Source: Saturnia japonica
Taxonomy: Eukaryota > Arthropoda > Insecta > Lepidoptera > Saturniidae
Direction: 5' to 3'
NCBI GenBank assembly: GCA_033032175.1
Contig: CM065307.1
Coordinates: 1,240,001-1,304,000, forward strand
Length of the DNA stretch: 64,000 nt
Below the pieces are notes generated by a model, which was not told the DNA's origin, did not search any database, and worked only from the letters and a program-made list of their open reading frames with translations. This document shows, one piece after another, positions 1 through 11,032 of this stretch; position 1 is the first letter of the stretch; each line of letters begins with the position of its first letter. The translations under genes and the position numbers were made by a program.

Positions 1-194
1 TTGGTCCGTTGCTCACCACTGCTCCCCTATTTATATACCACCCTGCTTATACACTTTTACAAGAAGTCAATCTACCAACTATTTTAAATTGATAGCGATA
101 TGATTTTTTTATAGCTACAACAAACCTTTTCATCTGTTAAATACAATGATATGATTTAATATGATGAATCAATAATAAAGTCTTATAATCCATT

Positions 195-330
195 TCACTC
201 ATGCACAAGTAATAAACTATATCACGCAAAATGCCACCAATATTACATAATATAAAGTCTAAAAACCTAAGTTAATGGATTAAAAATTAAAACCGCAACA
301 TGGCACTTTAAGATCCCGCCAAAAACTACT
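195..330 (-). repeat. Dispersed repeat R-E, copy 1
   Basis: Read on the minus strand this segment matches 42750-43080: it shares a core around GGCGGGATCTT, GTTGTGG and a TTTTGCGTGATATAGTTT-like block in the same order. Other copies lie at 6813-6925 and 56695-56985. The best copy (42750) ends in a GAA-rich tail, which suggests a SINE or LINE 3' end, but no coding or tRNA-like head is visible. The class is unknown. Confidence 0.6.
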
Positions 331-340
331 GCTTTCATGT

Positions 341-493
341 CTACACGATACCGAAATGTGCCGCGCATATGCGAATCAACTTGACGACCTTTCCATCATA
401 CGCGTATTCTAAAGACATTTCTTGTAGTTCATTACTCAGCAGAGTACCTATACCGTACACGACGTACGTGTAAGGTTGTCTTGAGTGTCTCAT
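341..493 (-). CDS. Candidate 50-codon ORF or exon, unrecognised
   Basis: A minus-strand reading frame of 50 codons runs from an ATG at 493 to a TAG at 341. It is locally richer in G+C and CpG than its surroundings. The peptide begins MRHSRQPYTYVVYG and ends RICAAHFGIV; it has mixed, ordinary composition with no signal peptide or membrane segment. A strong splice-acceptor-like tract (TTTATATTTATTGCAG read on the minus strand) lies about 37 bases upstream, but an in-frame TAA falls between it and the ATG. I recognise no family. It could be a small gene, the end of an exon, or chance. It abuts an R-E repeat, so it could also belong to an unrecognised element. Confidence 0.2.
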   Translation of the reverse strand: MRHSRQPYTYVVYGIGTLLSNELQEMSLEYAYDGKVVKLIRICAAHFGIV

Positions 494-1472
494 GTCTTAA
501 GATGTTTTTCGATCTACCTTACAACTCAAACTGCAATAAATATAAAAAGAAACCTACACAAATAGCAAATAAAACTCAATAAAGTATATTTCTTTATACT
601 AAAAGTTTAAAAGTAGAAAAAACGTTAGCTCATTTACAGCACAATAATAAATCGTCGAGCAGCAATCGCTATTTTCAGTGAACTAACATTTATAAAAACA
701 AAAGAGAAAGCAAAAATAAAGAGGTTATTACTATTTCGCGTGACAGAAGCTTGGCGCTTAAGTTGGATTGGTCAAAGGTTTTTGTCATAAACCTACTATA
801 TAATATGTCCTGCATACAATAGAAATATTTAAAAAAATCCATTTTGATTAAGCTTGTACCTTCCTGAGAAGCCTTTCTATGCATTAGTAGGACTTAAGAC
901 AAAAATGATTGTTTTAAAAATGTAACGTGATAAGCATAATAAATTCACTTCGAATTTACGCATGATTCCCATAAATCTTCAATTTCACTGGCATCCGCTA
1001 CTCGAGTAACTACCAAATGTGACGTCACGACATGACTCGGTTGATTTATATGGCCGATGCTCCACCAACCCTCACTGGATAGAGTTAACAAAACTATACA
1101 GTTATATCGTTTTGCATAATTAAGACCAAGGTATGATTTGTTATTAGCTTACAGTTAGTGTCCGAGTTATCTCGTAAAGCAGAGGGCTCCCCAAACTTGC
1201 CATGTTTTTCTGTTTTAGGCCTCTTACCCCCCGCCTACCTGAAATTATTTTTTTTTGCAATTTCATCAAATTTAAATGTGTTCTTAACACGCAATTCACT
1301 TTGATTGAAAGATTTTTCATCACATTTCATAAACATTTATTTTTTAGTTTTTATTACTACATTATTACTTGTATATTTAATTTAAATATGCGATATGTAA
1401 ATAAATTATATGGAAGTATTTTGAATACAAATAAGTACTATCAGTTTATGCGAATCATTCTATTGGTCTTTA
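494..1472. other. Non-coding stretch, nothing recognised
   Basis: AT-rich DNA with no ORF that looks coding and no repeat that I could match elsewhere in the window. The short frames here are low-complexity A/T-driven translations. Confidence 0.5.
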
Positions 1473-1492
1473 CCTATGAAATTGCAGTTTTG
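1473..1492. repeat. Mariner left terminal inverted repeat
   Basis: CCTATGAAATTGCAGTTTTG; matches the right end (read inverted) at 19 of 20 positions. The TA target duplication is immediately outside. Confidence 0.9.
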
Positions 1493-1538
1493 TATGAAAA
1501 AATTTAAACGAATTTTTTAAATGTATTTTTTATTTGTA

Positions 1539-2559
1539 TTAATCAAAGTAATCACCCATGCAATCAATGCATCTTTGCCAGCGCAGTGGCAGTTTATTGA
1601 TGCCCTTCTTAAAGAAATCAGCTGGACGGGAGGCAACAAATTCTTCAAAGGCATTTTGTACTGCCTCTCGGGTATTGAATTTTTTTCCTGCCAAGGAGTT
1701 ATCCAATTTCTGGAAAAAGTAGTAGTCTGTAGGCGCAAGGTCTGGTGAGTAGGGCGGATGACGGAGAACTTCCAACCCCAGTTCTTGCAACTTGGAGACC
1801 GTCTGCTGCGCAGTATGAGGTCGCGCGTTGTCGTGCAGGAGCAGCGGAGACAAGCGATTGACCAATGCTGGTTGGAGATGTGCCAGCTTCTCCATCATTG
1901 TGTTCAGTTCATCACAGTACACATCTGCAGTAATGCTCATCCCGTTTGGTAAGAAGCTGTGATGAATCACACCGGCGCTAGACCACCAAACAGTGACCAT
2001 CACTTTTCTAGGGGTAATTTTTCGTTTAGAGCATTGTTTAGGTGCTGAACCAGGATCCAATCAACTTGCTGAGCGCTTGCGGTTATCAAACAGAATCCAT
2101 TTTTTATCGCAGGTAACAATGCGGTTCAAAATTCCTTCATTTGTGTGACTGTTGAGTAGTGCAAAGCACGCCTCGACGCGTACTTCGCGCTGACGATCAT
2201 TGAGTTCGTGGGGCACCCATTTGTCAAGCTTTTTTACCTTGCCAATTTGACGCAAATGGACCAATATTGTTTTGACGCTAACGTCGAAAGCTGCTGCTAA
2301 TTCAGCCGTAGATTGTGTATCATCAGCTTCCACAATCGCCTTTAATTCGTCATTGTCGACCAAAGTCTTCGGACGACCGCGAGGTTCATTTTTCAGGTCG
2401 AAATTCCCAGAACGGAAGCGAGCAAACCAATAACAGGTGGTGCGTTGGTTTTGTAGTGTTAGCTCCGTAAACGTCGTTGATGTTGCTTGCCCCTTGTGCC
2501 GCGTTGCTGCCACGACGGTACTCATATTCCTTAATTACTCGAATTTTGAACGTATCCAT
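1539..2559 (-). pseudogene. Mariner transposase pseudogene (DD34D)
   Basis: This encoded a DDE transposase, which cuts and rejoins the element's ends. The likely start is the MDTFKIR methionine at 2559. The N-terminal helix-turn-helix part (with INDVYG) is in one frame; near 2450, in an A-rich run, the frame shifts by one into a 154-codon frame containing FRSGNFDL, GRPKT, a second helix-turn-helix, WVPHEL and CDKKW. A TGA at 2061-2063, where the family usually has Trp, then interrupts the frame. The remaining 173 codons contain HDNARPHTA and YSPDLAPTDYYFF. The second and third catalytic Asp are separated by 34 residues, as in mariner. The first catalytic Asp sits in CDKKW, where most relatives have CDEKW. 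The total is about 340 codons, close to the usual 340-350. Confidence 0.95.
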
Positions 2560-2718
2560 GATGACAAAAAAGATTGAAATGCGATGAAAATGTAACACTA
2601 ATCAATAAACAAATGTCTACTTTTGGAAAAATAATTCCATGTTTTTAAAATAAAATTAATTTGAAATTAGAATTCTTAGCCAAACAAAAATTATTTTGAT
2701 TTGAAATGGCCAGTACTG

Positions 2719-2738
2719 CAGAACTGCAATTTCATAGG
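2719..2738. repeat. Mariner right terminal inverted repeat
   Basis: Inverted copy of 1473-1492 with one mismatch, followed by TA at 2739-2740. Confidence 0.9.
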
Positions 2739-2858
2739 TAAATCCCTATTATTTTTTATGGATAGCTAAGATGGAGTCACGATTTTAAGTGTCAAAACAT
2801 ATTGTTGAAATAACGTGTTCAGCGTATTTTGGATACACTCAACTATAATCAGACAAAA

Positions 2859-3237
2859 TCTATATATTTTGTCATACATCATTTATTATACACGTGAATC
2901 AAAAGCTTTCTATCCCTTTTTAAGCATATTGCGTGCACAAAAGACTGTGAGATTTGGCATGGTTAAAGTTTATATGGAGAAGGAGATCAGAAAGCTAAAA
3001 TTTATCTATAATATCTGTTACTAATATATTAAATTAAATAAATTAATACTGCGAATCCTAAACCAGCCAGTGCCATTGAACTTAGACCCCCCAAAATATT
3101 GACATTGTCACATAACGAAAACTGACAGCAAGTGATGTAGATAATACTCATTGTTTATTAATACTGTAAATGTCAAACAGAAAATAGTCTATGATAAAAT
3201 GTCGCTGGTCCAATTTCGACCTAAGGGCGATCGCTAC
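2859..3237 (+). mobile_element. Non-autonomous Helitron-like element, family Hel-A copy 1
   Basis: First of six copies of a 300-380 bp family. It starts TCTATATATT after an A. It shares the internal block CGTGAATC...GCGTGCAC...GGCATGGTTAAAGTTTATATGG, the run ACCCCCCAAAATATTGACATTG, and the end GGGCGATCGCTA. Here the usual terminal CTAG is CTAC, and about 15 extra bases follow the start, so this is a decayed copy. TC...CTAG ends inserted between A and T are the Helitron signature. No Rep/helicase is encoded. Confidence 0.72.
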
Positions 3238-3984
3238 ACTATATAAATACGACCAACCGTTCGATCAAGGGATCCAAACCACGATAAAACTGGAAAAGCC
3301 ATCAGTGGCTCTAGTTAAGGGCCCTTCAGGCTAACAGTGTAGTCAGTTAAAAAAAAGGAAAGAGACTAAGGGACATTCACATCTGCTACAGACGCACGTG
3401 CTTTACCATAACTACCCCGATATAACTGTCGTGATGGTGGTTACCGTCATAATGTACTCGCATTTTGACTCACGCCAAAACAATGTTCTTAAATGAGATC
3501 CACTATCGTTGACCCTTAATTTATTGTTTTAGACCCCTCGCAGGTCGTCGTTGACCCTTAGGGGTCGATATAGACCAGTTTAAGAATCACGATCCGAATG
3601 AATCAGCAAAAATTACTGAGAACATAATTCCAAATCGCATGTCATGTCATTATATTTCAAAAAGTCACACTTAGAAGTGGCACGCGACTTTCACAATAAA
3701 CGCTTTCGGAAAGTCACAACGACGTATCGTGCATTTTCAGAAATATTAGCATTTGGAACATATTAATTATGTGTTTCATGTGAAATGAGATAAAGAGGTT
3801 TAAAACACTGTAACTATGTGTTATTTATGCTAAACGAATTTTTGAAAATATCATGATGAAATTTTAACGCTAGAGAAATATTGCGGTAGCACTGTTCAAT
3901 ACAAAAAACATTGAAAACAATTGTGAGAATTATGTGCACGTAGGTTTTTTTTAATATCCGTCTAGCTAGCTACCAACCCAAGCT
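3238..3984. other. Non-coding stretch
   Basis: AT-rich sequence with a few CpG-containing patches near 3230-3600. No recognisable gene and no repeat matched elsewhere in the window. Confidence 0.45.
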
Positions 3985-4115
3985 GATAATCTGCCATTAA
4001 AAACCTACAGGTGTGTTCCGGTAGCTGCACTTAAGAGCCAGTTCTCCCACTAGGCTTAGCATGTTATACCATCATGGGCTTTCATGGGCTACGCTAAAAC
4101 CTATAAAGAAAAAAG
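3985..4115 (+). repeat. SINE-S2 3' part (fragment)
   Basis: Shares with 58541-58841 the block GTTCCGGTAGCTGCACTTA / GAGCCAGTTCT...CACTA and the ending GCTAAAAC-TATAAAG followed by an A-rich tail. The tRNA-like head seen in the 58.5 kb copy is not recognisable here. Confidence 0.55.
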
Positions 4116-4570
4116 AATCTGCTGTTTAGTTACCATAACACATTCTTTGCTAAGTTTGGAATGAAATACCTCAATAGTTAATGCTGTTGTTACACCCGTG
4201 AGCAGTCAAATGCAGTTATCTTTCACGTAAATAATTTATTCGTACTCAAAAACCCAATTCAAACAAACGCACAAATCACTGCTCGAATGTGGTCTTTTTT
4301 TTACTTACAGTTTCTCCTTGTAGATGTCTTATTTCTATATCGATCGTTGTTTTCACTTCGCTTGCAAAAACAGAAATGTCGTGACTTGGGATAGGGCACG
4401 TTTATATACCTACTCAATTAAGAAAATCATAAAATAACTGGAATTTATTTGAAAATGTAGACAGGTTGTAAATAAGATGCGTCATCGTTTTTAAAAGATG
4501 TCGAAAAATCTATTTTTAAGCTTTCTTTGTTGACGCAATTTAGCGATAAGGTTTTCTATTATCTATACTT

Positions 4571-5016
4571 TTAATATAATTAAGCGGATGAATTGTTTTG
4601 TTTGTTTAAACACGCTAGGTTCTGGAAGTAAAAATCGGCTTCGAAAAATTCATTTTGTATATGAAAGCCAGATTCACTAGGAGTAGTATAGATTATCTAA
4701 CATTAGGATACAACTCTCAGCTAGCTTTAAATATTGATTGAACTGCTTCACGTGCGCTAAATACAATTTTGTATAAAAATATTGATCCTTAGTATATCTA
4801 AAAAAAATCCACAAAAACATATGCCTATCTCTTATAAATAGGCCACAATAAATCTTATTGACAAACAATTTATGACAAACTGTTGTTAAAAATTAAAAAG
4901 TGATTTATGAACATTATTTTTAAACATGGCATATTAATCCTTACGAACAAAAGTTAATTCATCATAAAGACAATTTTATGAAGAATAAGTTTTCTCTTTA
5001 TAGTATGTTATTTGAA
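4571..5016 (+). repeat. Dispersed repeat R-F, copy 1
   Basis: Matches 28526-29010 in order over about 430 bp: TTTGTTTAAACACG, CTCAGCTAGCTTT, AAAAATATTGATC, CATATGCCTATCTCTTAT, GCATATTAATCCTTACGAA and TTATGAAGA. A third, partial copy is at 46189. The frame on the minus strand at 4677-4868 is inside the repeat and has no recognisable product. Class unknown. Confidence 0.65.
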
Positions 5017-6812
5017 CACATAGTTTAGGAAATAATGAAAAATGACAATAATTTGTAGTAGCGGGAAGAACAATTATGATAGTCCACATGGGCGCGTTGA
5101 TGGCGCGGTCTTTGTTGTACAAAATTAACACTAGTGAAACCGTGGAACATATAGCTAGTATGTGTATGTAATGCTTTCTCGAACCTATGACAACATACTC
5201 GACATTTCGAGTACATTCTAGACGATTCCAGTGATATCGAGAATAGTAATTTTTTTTTTAAATCAGATCTTTTAAATTATTATTGTCGATGGAATGAAAA
5301 CCCTTTATCATAAAATGGTTCTGCAGACACACATTCATTTTTTCACCAAAGGTATTTCTAGTGATATATGTGGCGGGTAGGCGATTGTGCAAATACGGAT
5401 TAAGGTAAATTTTCATACACAAATAAAACGGTATCTCTCAGAGCAAACACGTGTGATTTAGGCGCCATTTTTGACTGAAAAACTGGATTGGAATGTACTA
5501 CGATTTTTCGCCTCTTGGATTTTACGTTTGCCGATATTTGAAAATGTTTGTCGTGCTTCCCATACATCCTAGATACTGGTATATATAGGGCCAGGTTGTT
5601 GGTCGTTTTAGTTTTCTATTTAATATTTTTTATAAATATATAAAATCGATTTATTATTTAAAAACTATTTTTTTTAAGTTACACTCTTATAGGCGTGTTA
5701 TGAAAAACTATAAGTGAATTAAACATACAGAAGTATCGTTAAAGATACTTTCTTAACCACTAGCTAAATTTCACACCCACACATACTCTGACATACATGC
5801 ACACATTTCAAATTTTAATTTATAATTTTCTTTATTTTATTTGTATCTTTTTTGAACTAACATGCGCGTGCTAATAAAAGGAAATATCTCCTTAAAAGCT
5901 TTTTTAAATAAAAATTCTTTATTTATATGTCAATTAAATCACATATAATAATATAATAAATATAGTTAGAAAAAATAAAAATGTTGGCGATTTCATCAAA
6001 CAAATCCGTTCTTCCCAGGATAATGAACATTTTCCGTACCGTTAGATATGACATTCATTGACATTACTCAGGGTCTAAACTATTAATTTTCTAACTGCAA
6101 CAGCTGTTAACTATCTGGGAAAATTCACGGGGAGTGTAATTCACATGTAAAAAAAGTATTTTATTGAAAAAAATAACCAAGAATTTCCAATCTTACAAAA
6201 CTAATTGAAACCACGAAACAATATCTTGAAACTAGTTCTTAAATTACCGGCTCCATTCCGATGTTTAAAGTTCAAACCGGAATAACACAATTTATGTTTG
6301 TTACGTTTCGTAGAATGTTTCGTATTTGTTCGAATAGTATATTATTGCATTCGTTTCATTATGTGCTTTGTCGTTATTATTTTGGCTACGTTATTTACTC
6401 TAGATAATTTAGTCTAGACTTTACTATTTTTTTCGCAATATTGACTTCTCAACATTTATAAAATAAATATTTATAAGACTGTGCAAAATCTATTATTATA
6501 CATAATAGTTAGGCTGAAAGAAAATGTAACATTTTTGTATTTATTTACATATTTTTCACATATAGAACGGTATTTATCTAATTTAACGGAAACGTGTGTT
6601 ACAATTATGCCAACGTAACGTATAGAATGTTTTGTAATTTTCCAATTTCATAAAAAGATTTACTAAAATGGTAGCTCTCTCGTGAAAATTGTGTGGGGAG
6701 TGTTCATAGTTTCGCGATTTAGATGCTTATTAAGAACGGATTTTATGCAAATTTTATCCAAAATTTTTAAACGTGTGAAACCGTGGGTCGCGTCTAGTTA
6801 TTGAAAATTTAC
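5017..6812. other. Non-coding stretch
   Basis: AT-rich, no recognised gene. A TATATATA at about 5579-5586 sits in a slightly GC-richer patch and is followed by TTTTAGTTTTC about 30 bases on; this vaguely resembles a core promoter, but nothing coding follows. A short hairpin, TACTCGA/TCGAGTA, lies at about 5197-5214. Confidence 0.4.
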
Positions 6813-6925
6813 ATTCCTTGTGCACAATAATAAAACTATATAACGCAAAATGCCACTAATATTTTATAATAAAAGGCCAAAAAAAACCTAAATTTATAAA
6901 TAAAAATAAAAACCACAACATGATC
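6813..6925 (-). repeat. Dispersed repeat R-E, copy 2 (fragment)
   Basis: Minus-strand match to the middle of 42750-43080 (ATGTTGTGG, TTAGGTTTTT, GGTGGCGTTTTGCG-like and TTGTGCA blocks in order). The GAA tail is missing. Confidence 0.6.
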
Positions 6926-7148
6926 GACCTTACTAACAAAAACTCCCAGAACGGCCTTGTTGAGGTCCTGAATCCCGTCCTCAACGCAAACTATGTTACA
7001 TATTTTTAACTCCCGACGCAAAAAGAGGTAAATGGCATAAAGTAAATAAATGTACTTTATTGTAAACAAAATTACCATTATTTAATCCCTTAATGTAATT
7101 TCATGTGACCAAAAATTAACAATATATAATTTTACCTTTGATACTCTA

Positions 7149-7340
7149 ACGGCCTTTTTCAATAATCTATCTAACCACTGTCTTTGCTACTGAAGATAGA
7201 AAGATATGTCTGTTGGTAAGCTTTTGTATGAACTAATTATCCGGAGATACGTTATTGAAATGCAAAAACTTACCAAATTATATAACTTTATATAATCAGT
7301 AACAAAAACAGGAGGTTGGATAGATTATTGAAAACGGCCG
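7149..7340. mobile_element. TA-flanked MITE, copy 1 (192 bp)
   Basis: The two ends are inverted copies: TTTTCAATAATCTATC, then CAACC or TAACC, are read inward from both sides next to a CGGCC motif. TA dinucleotides lie immediately outside (7147-7148 and 7341-7342). A second copy of almost identical length is at 53221-53411. No coding capacity. The TA target and the long imperfect inverted repeats suggest a Tc1/mariner-driven MITE; this is an inference. Confidence 0.8.
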
Positions 7341-7342
7341 TA

Positions 7343-8480
7343 AGAACCTAAGACGTGGAAATATATATAGAAACTAATTTTAAACCCGGAAAGTTTCTAA
7401 CCAGAGTTAATATCTAGTTAAAACATTTGTTGTTAACAAGTATATACAAATCATATGAAAATATTTTGATTTTAAACATTGTTACAGAACCAGATTGTAG
7501 CGGATCATGTTAAGACGAAAGCCGCTGTAACACAATAAAACAAATACTTAGTAAAAATTCAAACAGTGTTGAAAGTTCATACAAAGAAAGTTACAATATT
7601 TCACCTATGAAAAGATTTCACGTATCTCAAAGAGTAAGTCTTCTATTCAAATATTTTAGAGAGTCATTCGCTTTTAGCGAGATCAGCAAAATCTAATTTC
7701 GATAATACTAAAATCTCCAGTCATCTAATAAGATTAACCTTTACGAAATTCACAAAAGGCCTTTCTACTAAGGAGGTAAAAAATTTACAGGTATCGACTT
7801 TAAAACCGTAAACAGAATAACTAAAAATAAATCAAATATTAATTTTTCACTACGGCTTGAAAAAATATGAGAAGCATAGGAGAAAGGGTTAAAGAGTGTC
7901 TCTATTTTTTGGTGCAAACGGTGCCACGATTTCTTTAATGGTCGAATTTTTCAAACGAGAATAAAATAAATTAACGTTTTATTGTACATCCGACATTGAT
8001 CAGTATTTTGTGCATGCGTACTTATGGAAACTGAATAAAATGGTAACTCTAATCTAGAATAACGCTATCTCAAACCCGGTTGTGTTACTGTTTGTATATT
8101 ACCTTCTTTGTCTAAGTTAAAACCACAATCCATAACGTTTCCTATTAGAATACTCATAAGAATGTTGGTTTCAAGAATTTAACTAGTTCCAAGTACTGGT
8201 AGTCCAAGCGTATCTCAAATGTAAGGGCTGATTATGAGCTTATGGTGAAGTTTTGTATGATAAAATATTTTCTTAGCATCATTCAATACAGTTCCTTATT
8301 ATAACGAAAATGTTCCAATTTAACGATAAAGCATATCTTTGGTGCTGTTAAAATCAGGTGTTCAGATGGAGATTCTGCTGGACAGGATAATTGCATCTAT
8401 ACAATGTTACGTTTCGAGACTAGCCTGTTTAAATCCAGATTCAAGTAATCAATTGCGATTAACATGCACATAGTGATAGA
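7343..8480. other. Non-coding stretch
   Basis: AT-rich, no gene recognised. Toward the end (about 8484-8545) a phrase resembling TTTGGTTTGTCxxGTTTCGGGAT...GTGTATATCCAAC also occurs in the Hel-D element at 36.8 kb and near 21.5 and 33.7 kb, so a decayed Hel-D fragment is likely. Confidence 0.4.
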
Positions 8481-8708
8481 CCAGCCACAGCCAGCTTTTG
8501 GTTTGTCCCGTTTCGGGATTCTGCCAGTGTATATCCAACTGCTGCTGCTTCCAGGACAACATGGTAACCAGCGATGGATTCTCTATCTCTCAGTGGTCGC
8601 TCTTGTTTTTGGACTGTACTGTGCTGACCGTCATTTGTGCCGTTGTTTTGTCATGCTACCATAAGTGTTACAGAATCTATTTCAGTGTTAATATAAACAA
8701 TTAATATT

Positions 8709-9020
8709 ATTTGACTAGACTATTATCTGTTTTACATTCGAAAAATTAATATAAACAATTAATATTGTATCACTTGCTGTTATCACTTTTCACTGAGTGA
8801 CAATGTCAGTGTTTTGAAGGCCTAAGTTTAATGGCACTTGTCAGGGTAGTATTCCCAGTATTATTTTATTTAATTTCATGTATATATAACATAAATTTTA
8901 GCTTTCTGGACTTTTTCTCCATAATAAATTTTTACTATGGCACATCTCACGCTCCTTTGTGCACGCAATATGCTTAAAAAGGTCTCCAAAATTTTCACCT
9001 CACGTATTCTTAATCGTAAG
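8709..9020 (-). mobile_element. Hel-A copy 2, 3' end lost
   Basis: Minus-strand copy with the CGTGAGG...GCGTGCAC...GTCACT and CAAGTGAT blocks. The 5' end is diverged (TTAAGAATACG in place of TTAATACG). The homology stops near 8709, before the GGCGATCGCTAG end. A 21-bp direct duplication (8688-8708 and 8746-8766) brackets the broken end. Confidence 0.65.
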
Positions 9021-9346
9021 ACTTCTACAACTTTAGATGCTTTAAATAAACTATGATACTGTGTGTTTAACTGTGACAATTTTCACTCCATATTTGGCTC
9101 GGTTCCAATACCATTATAAAAAGTTTCCTCACAGCTAAGTAGGGCAGTAATAAAACATTAAAGCGAGCTGAATGAATGCTGGCTTCAGGCGGACTTTTTT
9201 GGTTGGTATTCAGGAAATTATTATCGTTTATATTATATTTTAATTCAGCTCCGTGCTTGTTAAGAGTTAAGTAGCTATTATTTACACTTTGTTATATTTC
9301 GTTTAGAAATTAGAATTAGGTGTCAATAATATTTTATTTTTTTCAG

Positions 9347-9567
9347 TAGCTCGGCACATTGACGGTACAGTCCCAGATGGTAAACAAAGCACAATCCAAA
9401 TATCTGTTCACGTTATGCTTGACGGATCCGATGTTGTAAGAAGAAGGGAACACATTGGCCGGGAGATGTTTCCACAGCATGACGATGGAGGTTACCATAA
9501 AACAATGACTCCGAAGCCCATAACGCGAAATGTTATTTATGGAAAGGGATGGAGGGAATTTGATTGA
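9347..9567 (+). CDS. Candidate terminal exon, unrecognised protein
   Basis: A long T-rich tract ending TTTTTTTCAG (9346) is a textbook insect splice acceptor. From 9349 a frame stays open for 72 codons to a TGA at 9565-9567. Without the splice assumption the frame is open back to 9307. The segment is clearly less AT-rich than its surroundings. The peptide begins ARHIDGTVPDGKQ, contains VRRREHIGREMFPQHD, and ends YGKGWREFD. It is hydrophilic with no membrane segment. There is no upstream ATG, so it could only be an internal or last exon. I recognise no family, and no partner exon was found in the window. Chance or an unknown element remains possible. Confidence 0.3.
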
Positions 9568-9784
9568 ACAGCTCTTCAGATGCTAGAATACGCTCAGTTA
9601 GGCAATCTTGCATAATTTACTTTTCTTTTTTTGTAGCCGTGTAGCCTCTTTTTATACTCCCTTCCTGTTCTTGCCTATACCTTGCCAAATTATTTGACTT
9701 TCATGTTTACTGCTCCACACGTTAGTTTTATAGCGTGAAGATATATCACCTTTTTCATCGTTTATAAGTTAAGCATTATAGCCA

Positions 9785-9870
9785 GAATTTCACCTGGTGT
9801 TAAGTGATTAAGTGATATGATAAGGCTCGGGAGGGCTGGCTCTCAAGTGCAGCTGCCGGAATACACCTAA
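9785..9870 (-). repeat. SINE-S2 fragment
   Basis: Minus-strand match to the S2 phrase GGCAGCTGxACTTGAGAGCCAG (here CTGGCTCTCAAGTGCAGCTG on the plus strand at about 9836-9855), with weaker similarity on either side. Confidence 0.45.
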
Positions 9871-10092
9871 AGGTGCATAGCGACAAATTTCAATTTGAGT
9901 GTTGTAGCTAGGTCGGTATTGGAAAATACCCTACCACCATTATATAATTTTATCACAATGTTTTCCTTTACCGAGAGTACCAGGGTCATTAAAGAGATCC
10001 GAGCTCACGTCGAACGACGCGGTGTGGCGGTGTTGTATGCTGTTAAGCTATCATCGTTTCATCTACGTCTACTTTTAAAATTCCTCAATAAA

Positions 10093-10583
10093 TCTATACA
10101 AATAAATAATATTGAAGCGTCTGTTTTGTAATGACAGATTAAGAGCTCTTTATCTAAAGCATTAATGAAAGTACATACGTTACTTTAAAAAAAAAAAACA
10201 ATGTTTGTCTGTGTGTTTGTTACGGATAATCTCCAAAACTGTTGTACCAATTTTTACGAAACGTTTACAGATAGCTGGTGTTATAAAGAATAACTTAGGC
10301 TACGTTACGTACGTAGGTACGGAAATAAAAAAGAAAATCAGGTATCGGCGAATTTTGGGGCGCTTAAATGGCTTACCCTGAGTAAACTATGAGAGATTAT
10401 TATACCGAATTAATATACAACATAATTTAGATTATATAAATATCTACAAAAAAGTCAAGAAGAGCATAATATGTCTATCTTCTACAGATCACCCACAATA
10501 AGTAATTTGTGTTTTTAATTCCCGCGGGTGCCCGTTCGGCAGCATTTTGTAGTTCACGCGAGCGCAGCCACGGGCACAGCTAG
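10093..10583 (+). mobile_element. Helitron-like element, family Hel-B (full length)
   Basis: Starts TCTATACAAATAAATAAT after an A and ends CCACGGGCACAGCTAG before a T; both ends are present. Internal landmarks shared by all copies are TCTGT-TTGT, TTGTCTGTxTGTTTGTT, GTAATCTCC-like, TAACTTAGGCTAC, GGGCGCTTAAATGGCTTA, GAGTAAAC, GTCTATCTTCT and ACCCACAATAAG. No ORF of note, so it is non-autonomous. Confidence 0.72.
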
Positions 10584-11032
10584 TTGGCTATAGATTACAA
10601 AAAGTTTTTTTTTTAATCTGGCTGTTAAATAATTAAAAACAATCTTTTAAACTTCATATTCTTAGCAATAATATCTAAATTGTCTAATCAACACCAATTT
10701 ATTGAACTCTCTATAACTCCGTTTTAACATATTGCTTAATAAATAGCTTCAATACAAACTTATGCGTAGAAACGGACAATAACTACTCCAGTTTAACTTT
10801 GAATATGCACTCTCTCTCTAAAACTACATACATAAGTACTGTTTGCTATGGCCGTGTTTCCATTATCGTAAACAGTGAAAATCAATTAGGGAAACTGCCT
10901 CTATGTAGTTGGGACCTTACGTGGTTCAATCTTGCCTTATTCTGTTAGCGGTTATGGTTACGTTTATGTTGCCTTCTTACTTTTATATTTTTTAAACTTC
11001 ATTTCTCGTTTAGGTACAAGATTTATTTTAAA

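Larger units (their letters stand above)
1473..2738 (-). mobile_element. Mariner (DD34D) transposon, inactive
   Basis: The element is 1266 bp, the usual mariner size. It is bounded by terminal inverted repeats beginning CCTATGAAATTGCAGTT and by TA dinucleotides on both sides (1471-1472 and 2739-2740), the expected mariner target duplication. The transposase lies on the minus strand and fills most of the element. It carries one frameshift and one nonsense codon, so this copy cannot make transposase, though its ends look intact enough to have been mobilised in trans. Confidence 0.93.

Noticed and set aside
5579..5620. TATATATA promoter
   Set aside because: The initiator-like match is weak and nothing gene-like follows.
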